A DNA stretch of 19,794 bases. It comes from Crocinitomicaceae bacterium (GTDB taxonomy: Bacteria; Bacteroidota; Bacteroidia; Flavobacteriales_G; Salibacteraceae). Of the stretch, positions 1 through 8,214 are shown piece by piece. Positions within the stretch are counted from its first letter, which is position 1, and each line of letters starts with the position of its first letter. The position numbers and the translations under genes were made by a program. The stretch is taken from the NCBI GenBank assembly GCA_018623405.1, contig JAAZVO010000013.1, positions 1-19,794 of the forward strand. Direction: 5' to 3'. The notes below the pieces were generated by a model. That model searched no databases, was not told the DNA's origin, and saw only the letters and a list, made by a program, of their open reading frames with translations.

Positions 1-42
1 GTAATTGATGCACAACCTTTCCATTTTTCAAAAAACAACTTC

Positions 43-71
43 AAATAAGGCCTTTTGTGAGGTCTTTATTT
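43..71. terminator. Hairpin terminator downstream of the transposase
   Basis: AAATAAGGCC (43-52) can pair with GGTCTTTATTT (61-71), with one G-U pair and one bulged T, around an 8-base loop. It is T-rich on the plus side and, read on the minus strand, lies just after the transposase stop. It could end transposase transcription and block read-through in either direction. Confidence 0.45.
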
Positions 72-92
72 TTGGTTTTGTGGTGCTTTATT

Positions 93-1694
93 TTAAAAAT
101 TGAGTACCGGGTGTGGACTTAAAATGCCTAGTATTTCATTTAAAAAATGAAGTAGTGTCTTTTCTGCTATTTTGGCCTTTCCTTCTGCCTTTTTACTCGT
201 GTGATTGATTAGCTTTTTCAGGTTATAAGCCATTGCGGCTACTAACATGCATTTCGTAGCGTTTTTTATGCCTTTCGTATTGATTTTTCGCAAGCCCATA
301 AATTGAGTTAATGTGCCAAAAACCGGTTCTACCGTGGCCGATCGTTTGCGCTTGTAGTATTGCCCTTGTATACTGCTTACTCTCTTTATCGCTCTTTGGT
401 ACTCTTCATTGTAGGCTGTTATGGTAATTTGCTTTTCAGGTGACTTACCTATACACTGCTGTTTTAGTGGGCAGCCCTTACACTGACTCGGTTTGGTTAA
501 ATACAACTTCTTGCGGTTGCCGCTTTTCTCTACTTGGATTTTTCTAAAGGTTACCTTCTCCCCTCTTTCACACTCCCAATAATCTCCTTCTTTATCATAA
601 GTAAAGCCTTTAGGGCCGCCCTTATAGGTGCCATGCGGCGGTATGTAACTCTCTACTCCTACTTGTTCTAAAAAGGCATAATTCTCTCCACTGCTGTAGC
701 CTGCATCTGCCAATACATTTTGCCATAGTAAATGTTCTTTCCCTAAGCGTTTTTGAAGACTCTTAACCACTGCTTGAAGGCTTAAGCTATCTACTTTATC
801 GGCATAATCGGCTGTGATGTGGGTAATCACATGATGAGCTGTATCTACTGCCATTTGTGCATGGTAGTTTAACTTACGGGCCTTACCCGGTTTTACACTT
901 ATTCTTGCGTCGGGGTCTACAGGACTATAATGGGTCTTATGAGAGGTATATTTACTTTTGTTGTTCTTTGCGCCGGGACGTTCGGTTTGGGTGGTTTTCC
1001 ACTTTTTATTGCGTGAGGCTAATTCTTGTAATTCTGATTTACTTGCCGTTACCTTTCGTTGCTCTTCTACTGCTCTATTGTGCTTGGCTTTTCTACGTGG
1101 CTTATCGCCTCTATCTTGGTCTTCAGCTTTTTCTCCATTTGATTCTTTTGGCTGTTTATCTGCTAAGCTCATGGCTCTTACCCTGCGTAAATGCTCTTCT
1201 AAATCTGTAGTGGGTACTTTGAGTTCAAGACTATCCATACTCGCGTTAGCTTTTATGGGGGCTGAGTCTATCGCTTGGGTATGACCGCCTACCATACCTG
1301 CTGCTACACATTGGGTCAATACCTGCTCAAAGGCTGTGGTAAAGATAGATTCAGGAAATAAAGCCCTTGTGCGACTTAAAGTGCTGTACCATGGTAGCGG
1401 TTCATCGATATCGTAGCCTAAAAAATACAAAATATCTAATCGCATTGAACAGTGACGAAGTAAACCTCGATCGCTTGGGAGGTTCTCTAAATAGCCTACT
1501 AACATCAGCTTCATAAAAACCTCCGGATCTATCGATTTTTGTCCGCAACTGCCATAATATGGTGCAGTTAACTTACTTAAAAACTTGAGGTTTAGAGCTT
1601 CTTTTAGTCTACGGTAAAAGTTGTCTTCAGGTACGCGTTCACTTAGCTGAAAAATGGTAAATAATTTTTCGGTATAATCTTTTTGGCCTTGCAT
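93..1694 (-). CDS. IS1182-family DDE transposase
   Basis: A 533-residue transposase that should cut and join the ends of the surrounding insertion sequence. The N-terminal third matches the DUF772-type region of IS1182/IS5-like transposases (roughly residues 45-130, with conserved SCGQKSIDPEVF and WYSTLSRTR). Probable catalytic triad: D143 (AIDSAPIKANAS), D330 (LADAGYSSGENY) and E456 (ATVEPVFGTL). A lysine-rich, charged insertion at about 180-250 separates the first two acids. The cysteine cluster CKGCPLKQQC near 405-414, likely metal-binding, is typical of the family. Length is normal and no frameshift is seen. The ATG at 1694 lies 5 nt after a TTTG box. Family assignment is firm; the precise IS name is not known. 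Confidence 0.92.
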   Translation of the reverse strand: MQGQKDYTEKLFTIFQLSERVPEDNFYRRLKEALNLKFLSKLTAPYYGSCGQKSIDPEVFMKLMLVGYLENLPSDRGLLRHCSMRLDILYFLGYDIDEPLPWYSTLSRTRALFPESIFTTAFEQVLTQCVAAGMVGGHTQAIDSAPIKANASMDSLELKVPTTDLEEHLRRVRAMSLADKQPKESNGEKAEDQDRGDKPRRKAKHNRAVEEQRKVTASKSELQELASRNKKWKTTQTERPGAKNNKSKYTSHKTHYSPVDPDARISVKPGKARKLNYHAQMAVDTAHHVITHITADYADKVDSLSLQAVVKSLQKRLGKEHLLWQNVLADAGYSSGENYAFLEQVGVESYIPPHGTYKGGPKGFTYDKEGDYWECERGEKVTFRKIQVEKSGNRKKLYLTKPSQCKGCPLKQQCIGKSPEKQITITAYNEEYQRAIKRVSSIQGQYYKRKRSATVEPVFGTLTQFMGLRKINTKGIKNATKCMLVAAMAYNLKKLINHTSKKAEGKAKIAEKTLLHFLNEILGILSPHPVLNF

Positions 1695-1771
1695 AAAACC
1701 AAAGTCGTGCTTTTTATTTTTCCATATCCACTCTACCTCATTCCGTTATGAACATTTACCTTTGAGTTGTG

Positions 1772-1827
1772 CAACGGGCACAATAGCTATAAAACATTAA
1801 AACGTTTCATAGCAGCGACCGTTGTGC
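1772..1827. repeat. attC-like imperfect palindrome
   Basis: CAACGG (1772-1777) can pair with CCGTTG (1819-1824), and GCTAT (1786-1790) with ATAGC (1809-1813), leaving unpaired bases of unequal length between the two stems and an 18-base loop. An alternative outer pairing is GCACAA (1778-1783) with TTGTGC (1822-1827). Two short stems with asymmetric unpaired bases resemble the folded recombination sites of integron cassettes, and a toxin-antitoxin pair follows directly. The boxes do not match the canonical RYYYAAC/GTTRRRY consensus exactly, so this is a resemblance, not an identification. Confidence 0.4.
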
Positions 1828-1854
1828 TTCATGCAAAAAAAAAATTACAATCAG

Positions 1855-1886
1855 TTGTCTAATTGGACTACTTTTTAGTAATTTTG
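1855..1886 (+). promoter_or_regulatory. Probable promoter of the higBA operon
   Basis: TAATTTTG at 1879-1886 fits the Bacteroidota -7 consensus TAnnTTTG exactly. A TTG at 1855-1857, 21 bases upstream, fits the -33 element. The -7 box ends only 4 nt before the higB ATG at 1891, implying a leaderless or almost leaderless transcript. The window holds no other gene that could drive higBA in the same direction. Confidence 0.55.
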
Positions 1887-1890
1887 AATA

Positions 1891-2232
1891 ATGAAAAGCA
1901 AACGAGAACTCTATTTCTACAAGGAGTACTTCAAAAAGTTTTATGACGAACAAAACGATAAGGTTAAAAAGAAAATTCTATGGACTTTAAGAGTTGTCAC
2001 TGAACTTGACCAGATTCCTGAAATCTATTTGAAGCACATTAAAAACTCTTCAGGTCTTTATGAGATAAGAGTTCAAGTTGGAAGTAATATATTTAGAATA
2101 TTCTGCTTTTTTGACATTGATAATTTGGTGGTTATTGAACATGGATTTCAAAAGAAAACTCAAAAAACGCCAAAACAACAAATAGAAAGAGCTGAACAAA
2201 TTAAAAGGGAATACTATGAAAGCAAAAAATAA
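1891..2232 (+). CDS. higB: HigB-like type II toxin (RelE/ParE superfamily)
   Basis: A 113-residue small basic protein of the phage-derived Gp49/HigB type. Members of the family are mRNA interferases that cut transcripts at the ribosome and are held in check by a helix-turn-helix antitoxin. Supporting motifs are the N-terminal helices rich in Lys/Glu, the turn KHIKNSSGLYEIRV (about 49-62), the strand SNIFRIFCFFD (65-75) and the C-terminal GFQKKTQKTP (85-94), all characteristic of this fold. The toxin gene comes first, as in other higBA loci, and overlaps the antitoxin gene by 17 bp. Expression is probably repressed by the HigA-HigB complex. Assignment to the family is strong; catalytic activity is inferred. 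Confidence 0.88.
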   Translation: MKSKRELYFYKEYFKKFYDEQNDKVKKKILWTLRVVTELDQIPEIYLKHIKNSSGLYEIRVQVGSNIFRIFCFFDIDNLVVIEHGFQKKTQKTPKQQIERAEQIKREYYESKK

Positions 2233-2524
2233 AGACCTTACAAGCCTAGACGAATTTATTAATGATAACATAGGAAAAATTGGTACTCCTCAAAGAGAAC
2301 AATTTGAAAACGAATACGACACCTTTAAGCTTGGAGTCCTTATTCAACAAGCAAGAGAACAAAAAGGGTTGACACAAGAACAACTTGCTCAGCTTGCAGG
2401 GACAAACAAATCATATATTTCTAAACTTGAGAGAAATTTAAAAGATATCCGCTTTTCGACTTTGCAAAGAATTATTAATGAAGGTCTAGGTGGACATTTG
2501 AATATCTCAATTAACTTGGAATAA
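2216..2524 (+). CDS. higA: HigA-like antitoxin, XRE-family HTH protein
   Basis: A 102-residue partner of the upstream toxin. An acidic N-terminal tail (residues 1-36) is followed by an XRE/Cro-type helix-turn-helix at about 38-88, with the usual signature of two helices around LTQEQLAQLAG and the recognition helix NKSYISKLER. The ATG lies inside the toxin gene, so translation is probably coupled. The expected role is to bind and neutralise the toxin and to repress the operon promoter. Placement of the HTH in the C-terminal half, with toxin gene first, fits HigBA rather than RelBE. Intact, with no sign of decay. Confidence 0.88.
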   Translation: MKAKNKDLTSLDEFINDNIGKIGTPQREQFENEYDTFKLGVLIQQAREQKGLTQEQLAQLAGTNKSYISKLERNLKDIRFSTLQRIINEGLGGHLNISINLE

Positions 2525-2530
2525 AAATAA

Positions 2531-2556
2531 AAGGTGATGATGTTACCTTAACTTTT
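2531..2556. terminator. Weak hairpin between higA and the converging phosphatase gene
   Basis: AAGGT (2531-2535) pairs with ACCTT (2545-2549) across a 9-base loop, followed by AACTTTT. It lies between two converging stop codons (2524 and 2568). The stem is short, so it is only a possible shared terminator. The core-like heptamer GCCCAAC at 2562-2568 lies next to it and could mark the far edge of a mobile cassette, although it also contains the phosphatase stop codon. Confidence 0.3.
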
Positions 2557-2567
2557 GAATTGCCCAA

Positions 2568-5027
2568 CTAAACGCGGTATCCTAAAATACAAATATCATC
2601 TAGCTGATTTAGCCTGCCCTTCCAATCAAGGAATTCATTTTCTAAGCTTTGTTTTTGCTCTGCCGCAGGTAATGTGCTTATATCTGTAAGGAGTTTTTTG
2701 AACTTAACGTATTTATACTTTTTATTGGTACGCTCACCAAACTGATCGGCAAATCCATCAGAAAAAAGGTAAACCATATCCCCTTTTTCCAATTGGAAAT
2801 TTTTAACGCTAAATGGCTTTTTCTTACCAATAAACCAACCTATAGGCTGCTTATCTCCTTTTATTTCATGTAGTTCTCCATTTCTAACAATGTATAATGG
2901 GTTATTAGCGCCCGAAAATTCTAGTCTGTTGGTATCTTTATTCCACACTGTTAAAGAAATATCCATACCATCAGTGGTGTTGTCTTCACCATCTTGTTTT
3001 AATGCTTGTATTACCCCTTCTCGCAGGGCATTCAATATTTCATGAGAGTGCCTTAACTTATGCTCCATTACAATTTCATTAAGCAAGCCCATGCCAATCA
3101 TACTCATAAACGCTCCGGGAACACCATGCCCGGTGCAATCTACCACAGCAATTATGGCTTGGTTTTGTGAGTTTAAATAAGCCCAATAAAAATCGCCACT
3201 TACAATATCTTTAGGTTTATAAAAAATAAAATGGTCTGCCATTACTTTATCGAGGTAATCGTTTGAGGTAAGTAATGCAGATTGAATTCTACGAGCGTAC
3301 TGAATACTATCTGTAATGTCTTTGTTTTTATTTTCTATTTCTCTTTTTTGAATGTCTAAGGTTTCAAAAGCTTTTCTACGTTCGTTAAATCCATACCAAC
3401 CTAAAACAGCTGCAATCAATATTAAAATAAGCCCAATTACAGTAATAGTTTGCCTTACTTCACTTCTTTCAATTTGTACGGCTTGTAGTTCTTTTTCTTT
3501 TCGGAGTAGTTGTACTTCTTTTTCGCGTTGTTCGCCTTCAAACTTTTGTTGCATTACCTCAATTTGTTGGGTAACCTTTGAGTTTTGTAAAGAATCGTTT
3601 AGGGCATTATATCGCTTAAAGAAATCTAAAGAAATAGCAAACCTGTTTTGCTTTTCGTATGCCTCAGATAATAGTTGATAAGACTCGGCAACCTGAAGGT
3701 TAAGGCCAATTTCTTTAGCCATATTCATAACATCTGTCAAAATTTTTACTGCCACCAAAGTCTCATTAATACTCAATTTTATGCGGGCCATACCAATCAT
3801 TGAACGCACCACTCCGGTACGGTCTTGAATTTTTTTCTCAAGCTCTAAAGCGTTTGTATAGTACTTATAGGCCGAGTCATTTTCACCTTTTTGGTAGTAA
3901 GTTTCTGCAACGGCATTTAAGGCAAAGGCCTCTCCTAACCTATCACCAATTTCTTGACTTAAATTCAATGAGTTAGAAAAGTAACTCATGGCTAATTCAT
4001 AATTTTTACGCTTTTTATTGGTAAGTCCCATATAGGTAAAGGTTTCTACCATTCCTTCATGGTACCTTATAGGTTCGCTTAATTCAATAGATTTTTTAAA
4101 ATACTCAATTGCAACGTTGTAAATAGACTGCTCGTAATAGATAATGCCAATGTTGTTAAACAATATGGCCATAGACCTTTGATCATTTGTATTTTGGGCA
4201 TACTTTAATCCTTCTATATAGTTTTCAAGGGCTTCTGAAAAATTACCTTGATACCTAAATATTTCCCCGATATTATTGTAACCCGCAACAATTCCAATGG
4301 TATTCCCAAACTTTTTATGTAAGTCTCTAGATTGTTCGTACAGATTATAAGCTTTCATGTAATTGCCTAAATCGATGTTGCAGTTTCCTAATCGGTTTAG
4401 CATCCAAGCGGCTTGGGTAGAGTCGCCCAATTCATTAAATAAATCATAACCCCTTTCGTAGTAACCTATTGCCTCAGAGGCTTTACCTAAATTAGATCTA
4501 AATAGGTTACCTAATTCTGCATAAGTTTGAGACATTAAGGGTTTGTACTCTATAGACGTAGCAAGCATTAATGATTTTCTAAACTCATCATTGGCCTTAT
4601 CAAAAGAGTACATTAAACTGTAGTTCTTACCTATTTCAAAATGAATTGCGGCCGACCTTTTCGTATCATTTTCATCTTTAGATAAAATAAGACCTCTTCT
4701 TAAATACTCTACAGCAAGGTCAAAATTTTCTTTGAGTCTTTCAATTTCCCCAAGCTTTAGTAAGGCATCTACTTGAAGGGCTTGTAGTTTAGTTTGACTT
4801 GCCAAGAGGTAGGCTTCATTGGCATCTACAAAAGCTAAATTGAAATTGCTGTTGGCAATATGAAGTTGGGCAATTTCTAATTTTGATTCAATTATTTCTT
4901 CCGGATTGGTTAATGTTTGCTGTGAAACTTGCAAACTGTCAATTAACTTTTGGTTGGCAAGTGAGTCTTGCCCAAGGGTAATTATGGAGATTAACCAAAA
5001 GAAAAGAAGAAGTATTTTGCACCTCAT
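2568..5027 (-). CDS. TPR sensor with SpoIIE/PP2C-type serine phosphatase domain
   Basis: A membrane signalling protein of 819 residues from the ATG at 5027; a TTG 27 bases upstream would add 9 residues but overlap the divergent gene. Numbering here counts from that upstream TTG. A signal peptide (about 10-30) leads to a periplasmic array of tetratricopeptide repeats (about 60-485). A coiled coil (495-535), one membrane helix (536-556) and a second coiled coil (557-590) follow. The cytoplasmic phosphatase domain spans about 600-828. Probable metal ligands are D621 (VSGDFYW), D639 (VVDCTGHGVPGA), D766 (SDGFADQFG) and D819/D820 (QLDDICILG). Family members dephosphorylate serine/threonine in partner proteins such as anti-sigma-factor antagonists. 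No partner gene is adjacent. Confidence 0.88.
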   Translation of the reverse strand: MRCKILLLFFWLISIITLGQDSLANQKLIDSLQVSQQTLTNPEEIIESKLEIAQLHIANSNFNLAFVDANEAYLLASQTKLQALQVDALLKLGEIERLKENFDLAVEYLRRGLILSKDENDTKRSAAIHFEIGKNYSLMYSFDKANDEFRKSLMLATSIEYKPLMSQTYAELGNLFRSNLGKASEAIGYYERGYDLFNELGDSTQAAWMLNRLGNCNIDLGNYMKAYNLYEQSRDLHKKFGNTIGIVAGYNNIGEIFRYQGNFSEALENYIEGLKYAQNTNDQRSMAILFNNIGIIYYEQSIYNVAIEYFKKSIELSEPIRYHEGMVETFTYMGLTNKKRKNYELAMSYFSNSLNLSQEIGDRLGEAFALNAVAETYYQKGENDSAYKYYTNALELEKKIQDRTGVVRSMIGMARIKLSINETLVAVKILTDVMNMAKEIGLNLQVAESYQLLSEAYEKQNRFAISLDFFKRYNALNDSLQNSKVTQQIEVMQQKFEGEQREKEVQLLRKEKELQAVQIERSEVRQTITVIGLILILIAAVLGWYGFNERRKAFETLDIQKREIENKNKDITDSIQYARRIQSALLTSNDYLDKVMADHFIFYKPKDIVSGDFYWAYLNSQNQAIIAVVDCTGHGVPGAFMSMIGMGLLNEIVMEHKLRHSHEILNALREGVIQALKQDGEDNTTDGMDISLTVWNKDTNRLEFSGANNPLYIVRNGELHEIKGDKQPIGWFIGKKKPFSVKNFQLEKGDMVYLFSDGFADQFGERTNKKYKYVKFKKLLTDISTLPAAEQKQSLENEFLDWKGRLNQLDDICILGYRV

Positions 5028-5047
5028 ACTTAAGGTAAAAGTACAAA

Positions 5048-6409
5048 ATGCCAAACACCCTACATAAAATGAAATTAAATGACCGTTTTTTTTCTTTAAT
5101 TGGCTTTGTATTGGCGCTAAGCAGCAGTATTTTCCTTTTGCTTTTTGTAGATAGAACTTCTCATTTGTTGCTAGTTAGCCTTAATGTTTTAGGTTGGATT
5201 GGCACTATTACACTTTTCCGCTTTGCTAAAGAAAAAGATGTTTTGTTTTTTTTGATGCTTGGCATAGCCATTAAGCTATTAGGAATTACCTCAACTCCAA
5301 GACTAAGCGATGATGTTTATCGGTTTATGTGGGATGGAAATGAAATTTCAAAATCTGAAAACCCTTATAAAAGTTTACCATCCGAGGTTATGGCTTCTCA
5401 AACACAGTCGGCTTTTCAGGCTAAAATTTACAACAAGTTAAACAGCCCAAATTATTACACAGTTTACCCGCCACTAAATCAATTAATGTTTGGATTAGTA
5501 CATAAACTCTCCCCTAAAAACATTGAATCACAGCTAGTTGGCTTTCGGATTTATTTTATTCTTTTTGAGCTGTTGCTAATATTCTGTTTATGGAAAATAC
5601 TACCAAATAAAAAAGTTTTGCTGCTGCTTTTGCTCAGTCCATTTTGGACAATCGAACTATTTGGTAACTTCCATTTCGAGTTAATTGAAATTTCTTTTTT
5701 GTTGTGCTCTTTACTATTTATTCATAAAGAAAAATGGTTGAGTTCTGCAGTATTTTTTGGCTTAGCAACAAGCGTTAAGTTTCACCTTTTGCTTGTGGTG
5801 CCATTTATTTTGTTATTGGTACCCCACCGTAAAAAATTAGTTTTCTTTTTGATTTCAGCAGGTGTTTTTGGAAGTTGGTTTTTTGCTTTTTTGCCATTTC
5901 ACCATTACCAAAACATGTTAGAAAGTGTTCAACTATTTATTAAAACATTTGAATTTAATGCTTCTGTTTTTTACGCCATTAGATGGGTAGGTTTTACAGC
6001 TATTGGATATGATATTATACAAAAAGCAGGGCCTATTTTGAGTTTGATTGCTATGGTTTTGATAACAGTATTTTGGTGGAAAGCAAACTCTACAAAGCAA
6101 AACATTTGGGCTTATGCATTATTTGGCTACACAGCCTACTTATTTTTAGCACCTGTAGTGCACCCTTGGTACATTACTCCTTTGCTAATTTTAGGTGTAC
6201 TATCAAATTATTACTATCCATTTATTTGGGCCTTCATTTCCATTTTAAGTTACACGGCATACTTTCCTGATAAGGTGGATGAGTCTGCTTTAGGCATTGC
6301 CGTAGAATATTTTTTGGTGTATGGTGCTTTAATTTTTGAGGTATGGTTAAAGCAAAAAGGAAATCACTTTTTAGAAAAATCTAACTTGAGATCGCTGTAC
6401 CAATCGTAG
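5048..6409 (+). CDS. GT-C fold membrane glycosyltransferase, probable mannosyltransferase-like
   Basis: A polytopic membrane protein of 453 residues with around ten hydrophobic helices. The first periplasmic loop carries an acidic SDD at 87-89 within LSDDVYRFMWDGN, followed by ENPYKSLP (104-111) and YPPLNQLMFG (140-149). This layout is that of GT-C enzymes of the GT87/DUF2029 and polyprenol-phosphate mannosyltransferase group, which transfer a sugar from a lipid-phosphate donor to a glycan or lipid outside the membrane. The sugar and acceptor cannot be told from the sequence. ATG at 5069 (MKLNDRFF) is an equally good start and would leave more room between the divergent genes. The 3' end overlaps the converging J-protein gene by 46 bp. 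Confidence 0.72.
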   Translation: MPNTLHKMKLNDRFFSLIGFVLALSSSIFLLLFVDRTSHLLLVSLNVLGWIGTITLFRFAKEKDVLFFLMLGIAIKLLGITSTPRLSDDVYRFMWDGNEISKSENPYKSLPSEVMASQTQSAFQAKIYNKLNSPNYYTVYPPLNQLMFGLVHKLSPKNIESQLVGFRIYFILFELLLIFCLWKILPNKKVLLLLLLSPFWTIELFGNFHFELIEISFLLCSLLFIHKEKWLSSAVFFGLATSVKFHLLLVVPFILLLVPHRKKLVFFLISAGVFGSWFFAFLPFHHYQNMLESVQLFIKTFEFNASVFYAIRWVGFTAIGYDIIQKAGPILSLIAMVLITVFWWKANSTKQNIWAYALFGYTAYLFLAPVVHPWYITPLLILGVLSNYYYPFIWAFISILSYTAYFPDKVDESALGIAVEYFLVYGALIFEVWLKQKGNHFLEKSNLRSLYQS

Positions 6410-6978
6410 GCATATCTTAAAATAAAAATTCCCATTAAGGTAGAAAGTACAGTACTTGTTGTTAAAAACCTGTTGTTGTAGAAAAAGAAAACAAAAATGG
6501 GTAGCAGCACTAAAAACCCTCCTAGCAGCAGCAAAACACCTACAAAGCCATAACAAATAGTTCTACCTAATTGATCGTATTCATCAGAGAAAAATCGTTT
6601 CCTGAACTTTGTAGCGGGGCCATATTCCTCTTCATAATTTTGGTTAGTATATTGATGATAGCGCTTTGAGTTGCCATACATTTTTCTATAGGCTTCACGC
6701 TTTAAATCATCACGCATTCTGCTGTATGAGCTATGTTGCTGATACTTTTTTTGATGCTTAAAATTTTGTGTTGCAATAGGTACCCCATTGAATAAAATAT
6801 CAAAAGCCCGCTGAATTTCTATGAATTGCTCGCGGGCTTCATGATGTTTATTTATATCGGGATGAAAAACCTTGGCTTTTCGATAGTATGCCTTCTTTAT
6901 CTCGCTTTTTGAGGCACCCTCTTTTAACCCTAAAATATGATAATATTTGGCGTACACTTGAATTGGTAAAGATATCAA
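6364..6978 (-). CDS. Membrane-anchored J-domain (DnaJ-like) protein
   Basis: A 204-residue protein with an N-terminal J domain (about 11-65: YYHILGLKEGASKSEIKKAY, HPD motif at 39-41, AFDILF). The domain stimulates the ATPase of Hsp70/DnaK partners. A basic, Tyr/Gln-rich linker (70-135) leads to two membrane helices (about 140-167 and 173-193) and a short lysine tail. The zinc-finger and substrate-binding regions of true DnaJ are absent, so it is a specialised co-chaperone tethered at the membrane. The first start in frame is TTG at 6978, overlapping the TGA of the upstream gene; GTG at 6957, giving MYAKYYHILG, is an alternative. It is last in an operon with two exported surface proteins, which suggests, as inference, a role near the envelope. 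Confidence 0.82.
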   Translation of the reverse strand: MISLPIQVYAKYYHILGLKEGASKSEIKKAYYRKAKVFHPDINKHHEAREQFIEIQRAFDILFNGVPIATQNFKHQKKYQQHSSYSRMRDDLKREAYRKMYGNSKRYHQYTNQNYEEEYGPATKFRKRFFSDEYDQLGRTICYGFVGVLLLLGGFLVLLPIFVFFFYNNRFLTTSTVLSTLMGIFILRYAYDWYSDLKLDFSKK

Positions 6979-8210
6979 AACCTTATACCAATATTAACAC
7001 CGGGATAGTAAATCTGTTTTACCACAGCATCATCATATTCAAAAATTTTAAATGGAATTATAGCATCATCGAAGTCGCTACCATCCAACTTGTAATTGCT
7101 CGTAAAAAAACCATTAAGAGAAGCTCCACCAAATACGCTTAAATGATTGCCAATGAAGTAGTTTGCTTCAACTTCCCACTTCATCAATAGATTTAACTCG
7201 TTTAGGTGTTTATTGTTATAACTTATGTGATTTCCTGTAATATCAGTATTTAAGCCCCACTTTTCATTAAACCTTATCATGCTTCCAATACCATAACCGT
7301 AAGACCATGCATACCTGTTGTTCATGGGTGTAAAACCAATTGTGAGTATATTGTAAAATTGTTCTACCCCCGTTTTAAAAGTAACATTGCCCAAGATGGT
7401 TTCAGTTCCTGATATTTCAAGTTTGTGGTAACCATCTTTTACAAAACTTAAAAAACCTATTGGCGCACCACTTTTATATGACCCTGCGGCGTTAATAAAA
7501 CCAATTTGGGTTCCATTTACATCTTTTGCAGCATTTACAAACCCTGCCAATTGATAACCTTCTACAGTTTTGGCTGCATTTACAAACCCAGCAAATTGAG
7601 CGCCCCTCAATTTTTCTTTTGAAACATTCACAAATCCTGAACCCTGAACCCCATCTAAAGTGTCGGTTACGGTGTTATTAAACCTTGATAACTGCAATCC
7701 ATTTAAGGAACCTGTTACCACATTTGAAAATCCTGAACCTTGTATACCATTAAAATTACCTTTTGTTACATTAGAAAAGCCTGATACTTGTACTCCATTT
7801 GTGGCTGCTAATGAGGTATTTGCAAACCCTGCAACCTGAATTGCATTGGTTTTTCCTTTTGATAGGTTAGAAAAACCTGCTCCTTGCAAGCCTTATGTTT
7901 TGCCTAAAACTTGATTGCTAAATCCTGCTAGCTGAATGCCTTGAACATCATTTTTTATGGTGTTGGAGAATCCACCGAGTTCAATACCTTCTACTCCTCC
8001 ATTGTATCCCGCTATAATATTGAAAGAAAGGTAGTTGGTGTAATTTGAAGACTCTAACCCATTGGTGCCCACTCCCTGCAAAAATGAAACTTGAAAAGTA
8101 AATATTTCTCTAATATCTGTGGTATTAGAATTTGTAGATAAAGTATCGGGATTAGCAAATAACAACTGTGTTGAAATAAATGCTGCTAAACTGAATATAA
8201 ACTTTTTCAT
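6975..8210 (-). pseudogene. LA_2272-type surface repeat protein interrupted by an in-frame stop
   Basis: One reading frame of about 412 codons, broken only by TAA at 7895-7893. The N-terminal part (8210-7893) has a signal peptide MKKFIFSLAAFISTQLLFA. About twelve units follow of a 16-residue repeat, core G-[ILV]-Q-x-[AS]-G-F-[SAV]-N plus a seven-residue linker ending in N or D. The last 150 or so residues look like beta-strands of an outer-membrane barrel (NRYAWSYGYGIGS, KWEVEANYFIGNHLSVFGG, ending GIRF). The stop falls at linker position 7, with phase and spacing preserved on both sides. So this is a nonsense change, a sequencing error or read-through, not a frameshift. ATG at 8210 follows the head-GIN gene by 4 nt. 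The family is exported; its function is unknown. Confidence 0.8.
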
Positions 8211-8214
8211 TTTA

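Larger units (their letters stand above)
9..1773 (-). mobile_element. IS1182-like insertion sequence, approximate limits
   Basis: One full-length transposase gene occupies almost the whole element. The octamer TGCACAAC at 9-16 is matched by its inverse GTTGTGCA at 1766-1773, and these are taken as the outer ends. The match does not extend inward, which is short for this family, so the true ends may differ by some bases. No flanking target-site duplication could be recognised, partly because only 8 bases of left flank are present. The right end abuts a palindromic, attC-like sequence. The transposase frame is intact, so the element could be active. Confidence 0.6.

Noticed and set aside
857..1284. 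Plus-strand open frames inside the transposase gene
   Set aside because: Antisense shadows: low-complexity hydrophobic products without recognised motifs, fully inside a well-supported transposase.
1..1800. Target-site duplication flanking the IS
   Set aside because: No matching short direct repeat could be found, and only 8 bases of left flank are available.
7500..8000. CRISPR-like periodicity
   Set aside because: The 48-bp periodicity is a coding repeat with diverged units; there are no identical direct repeats with unique spacers and no cas genes.
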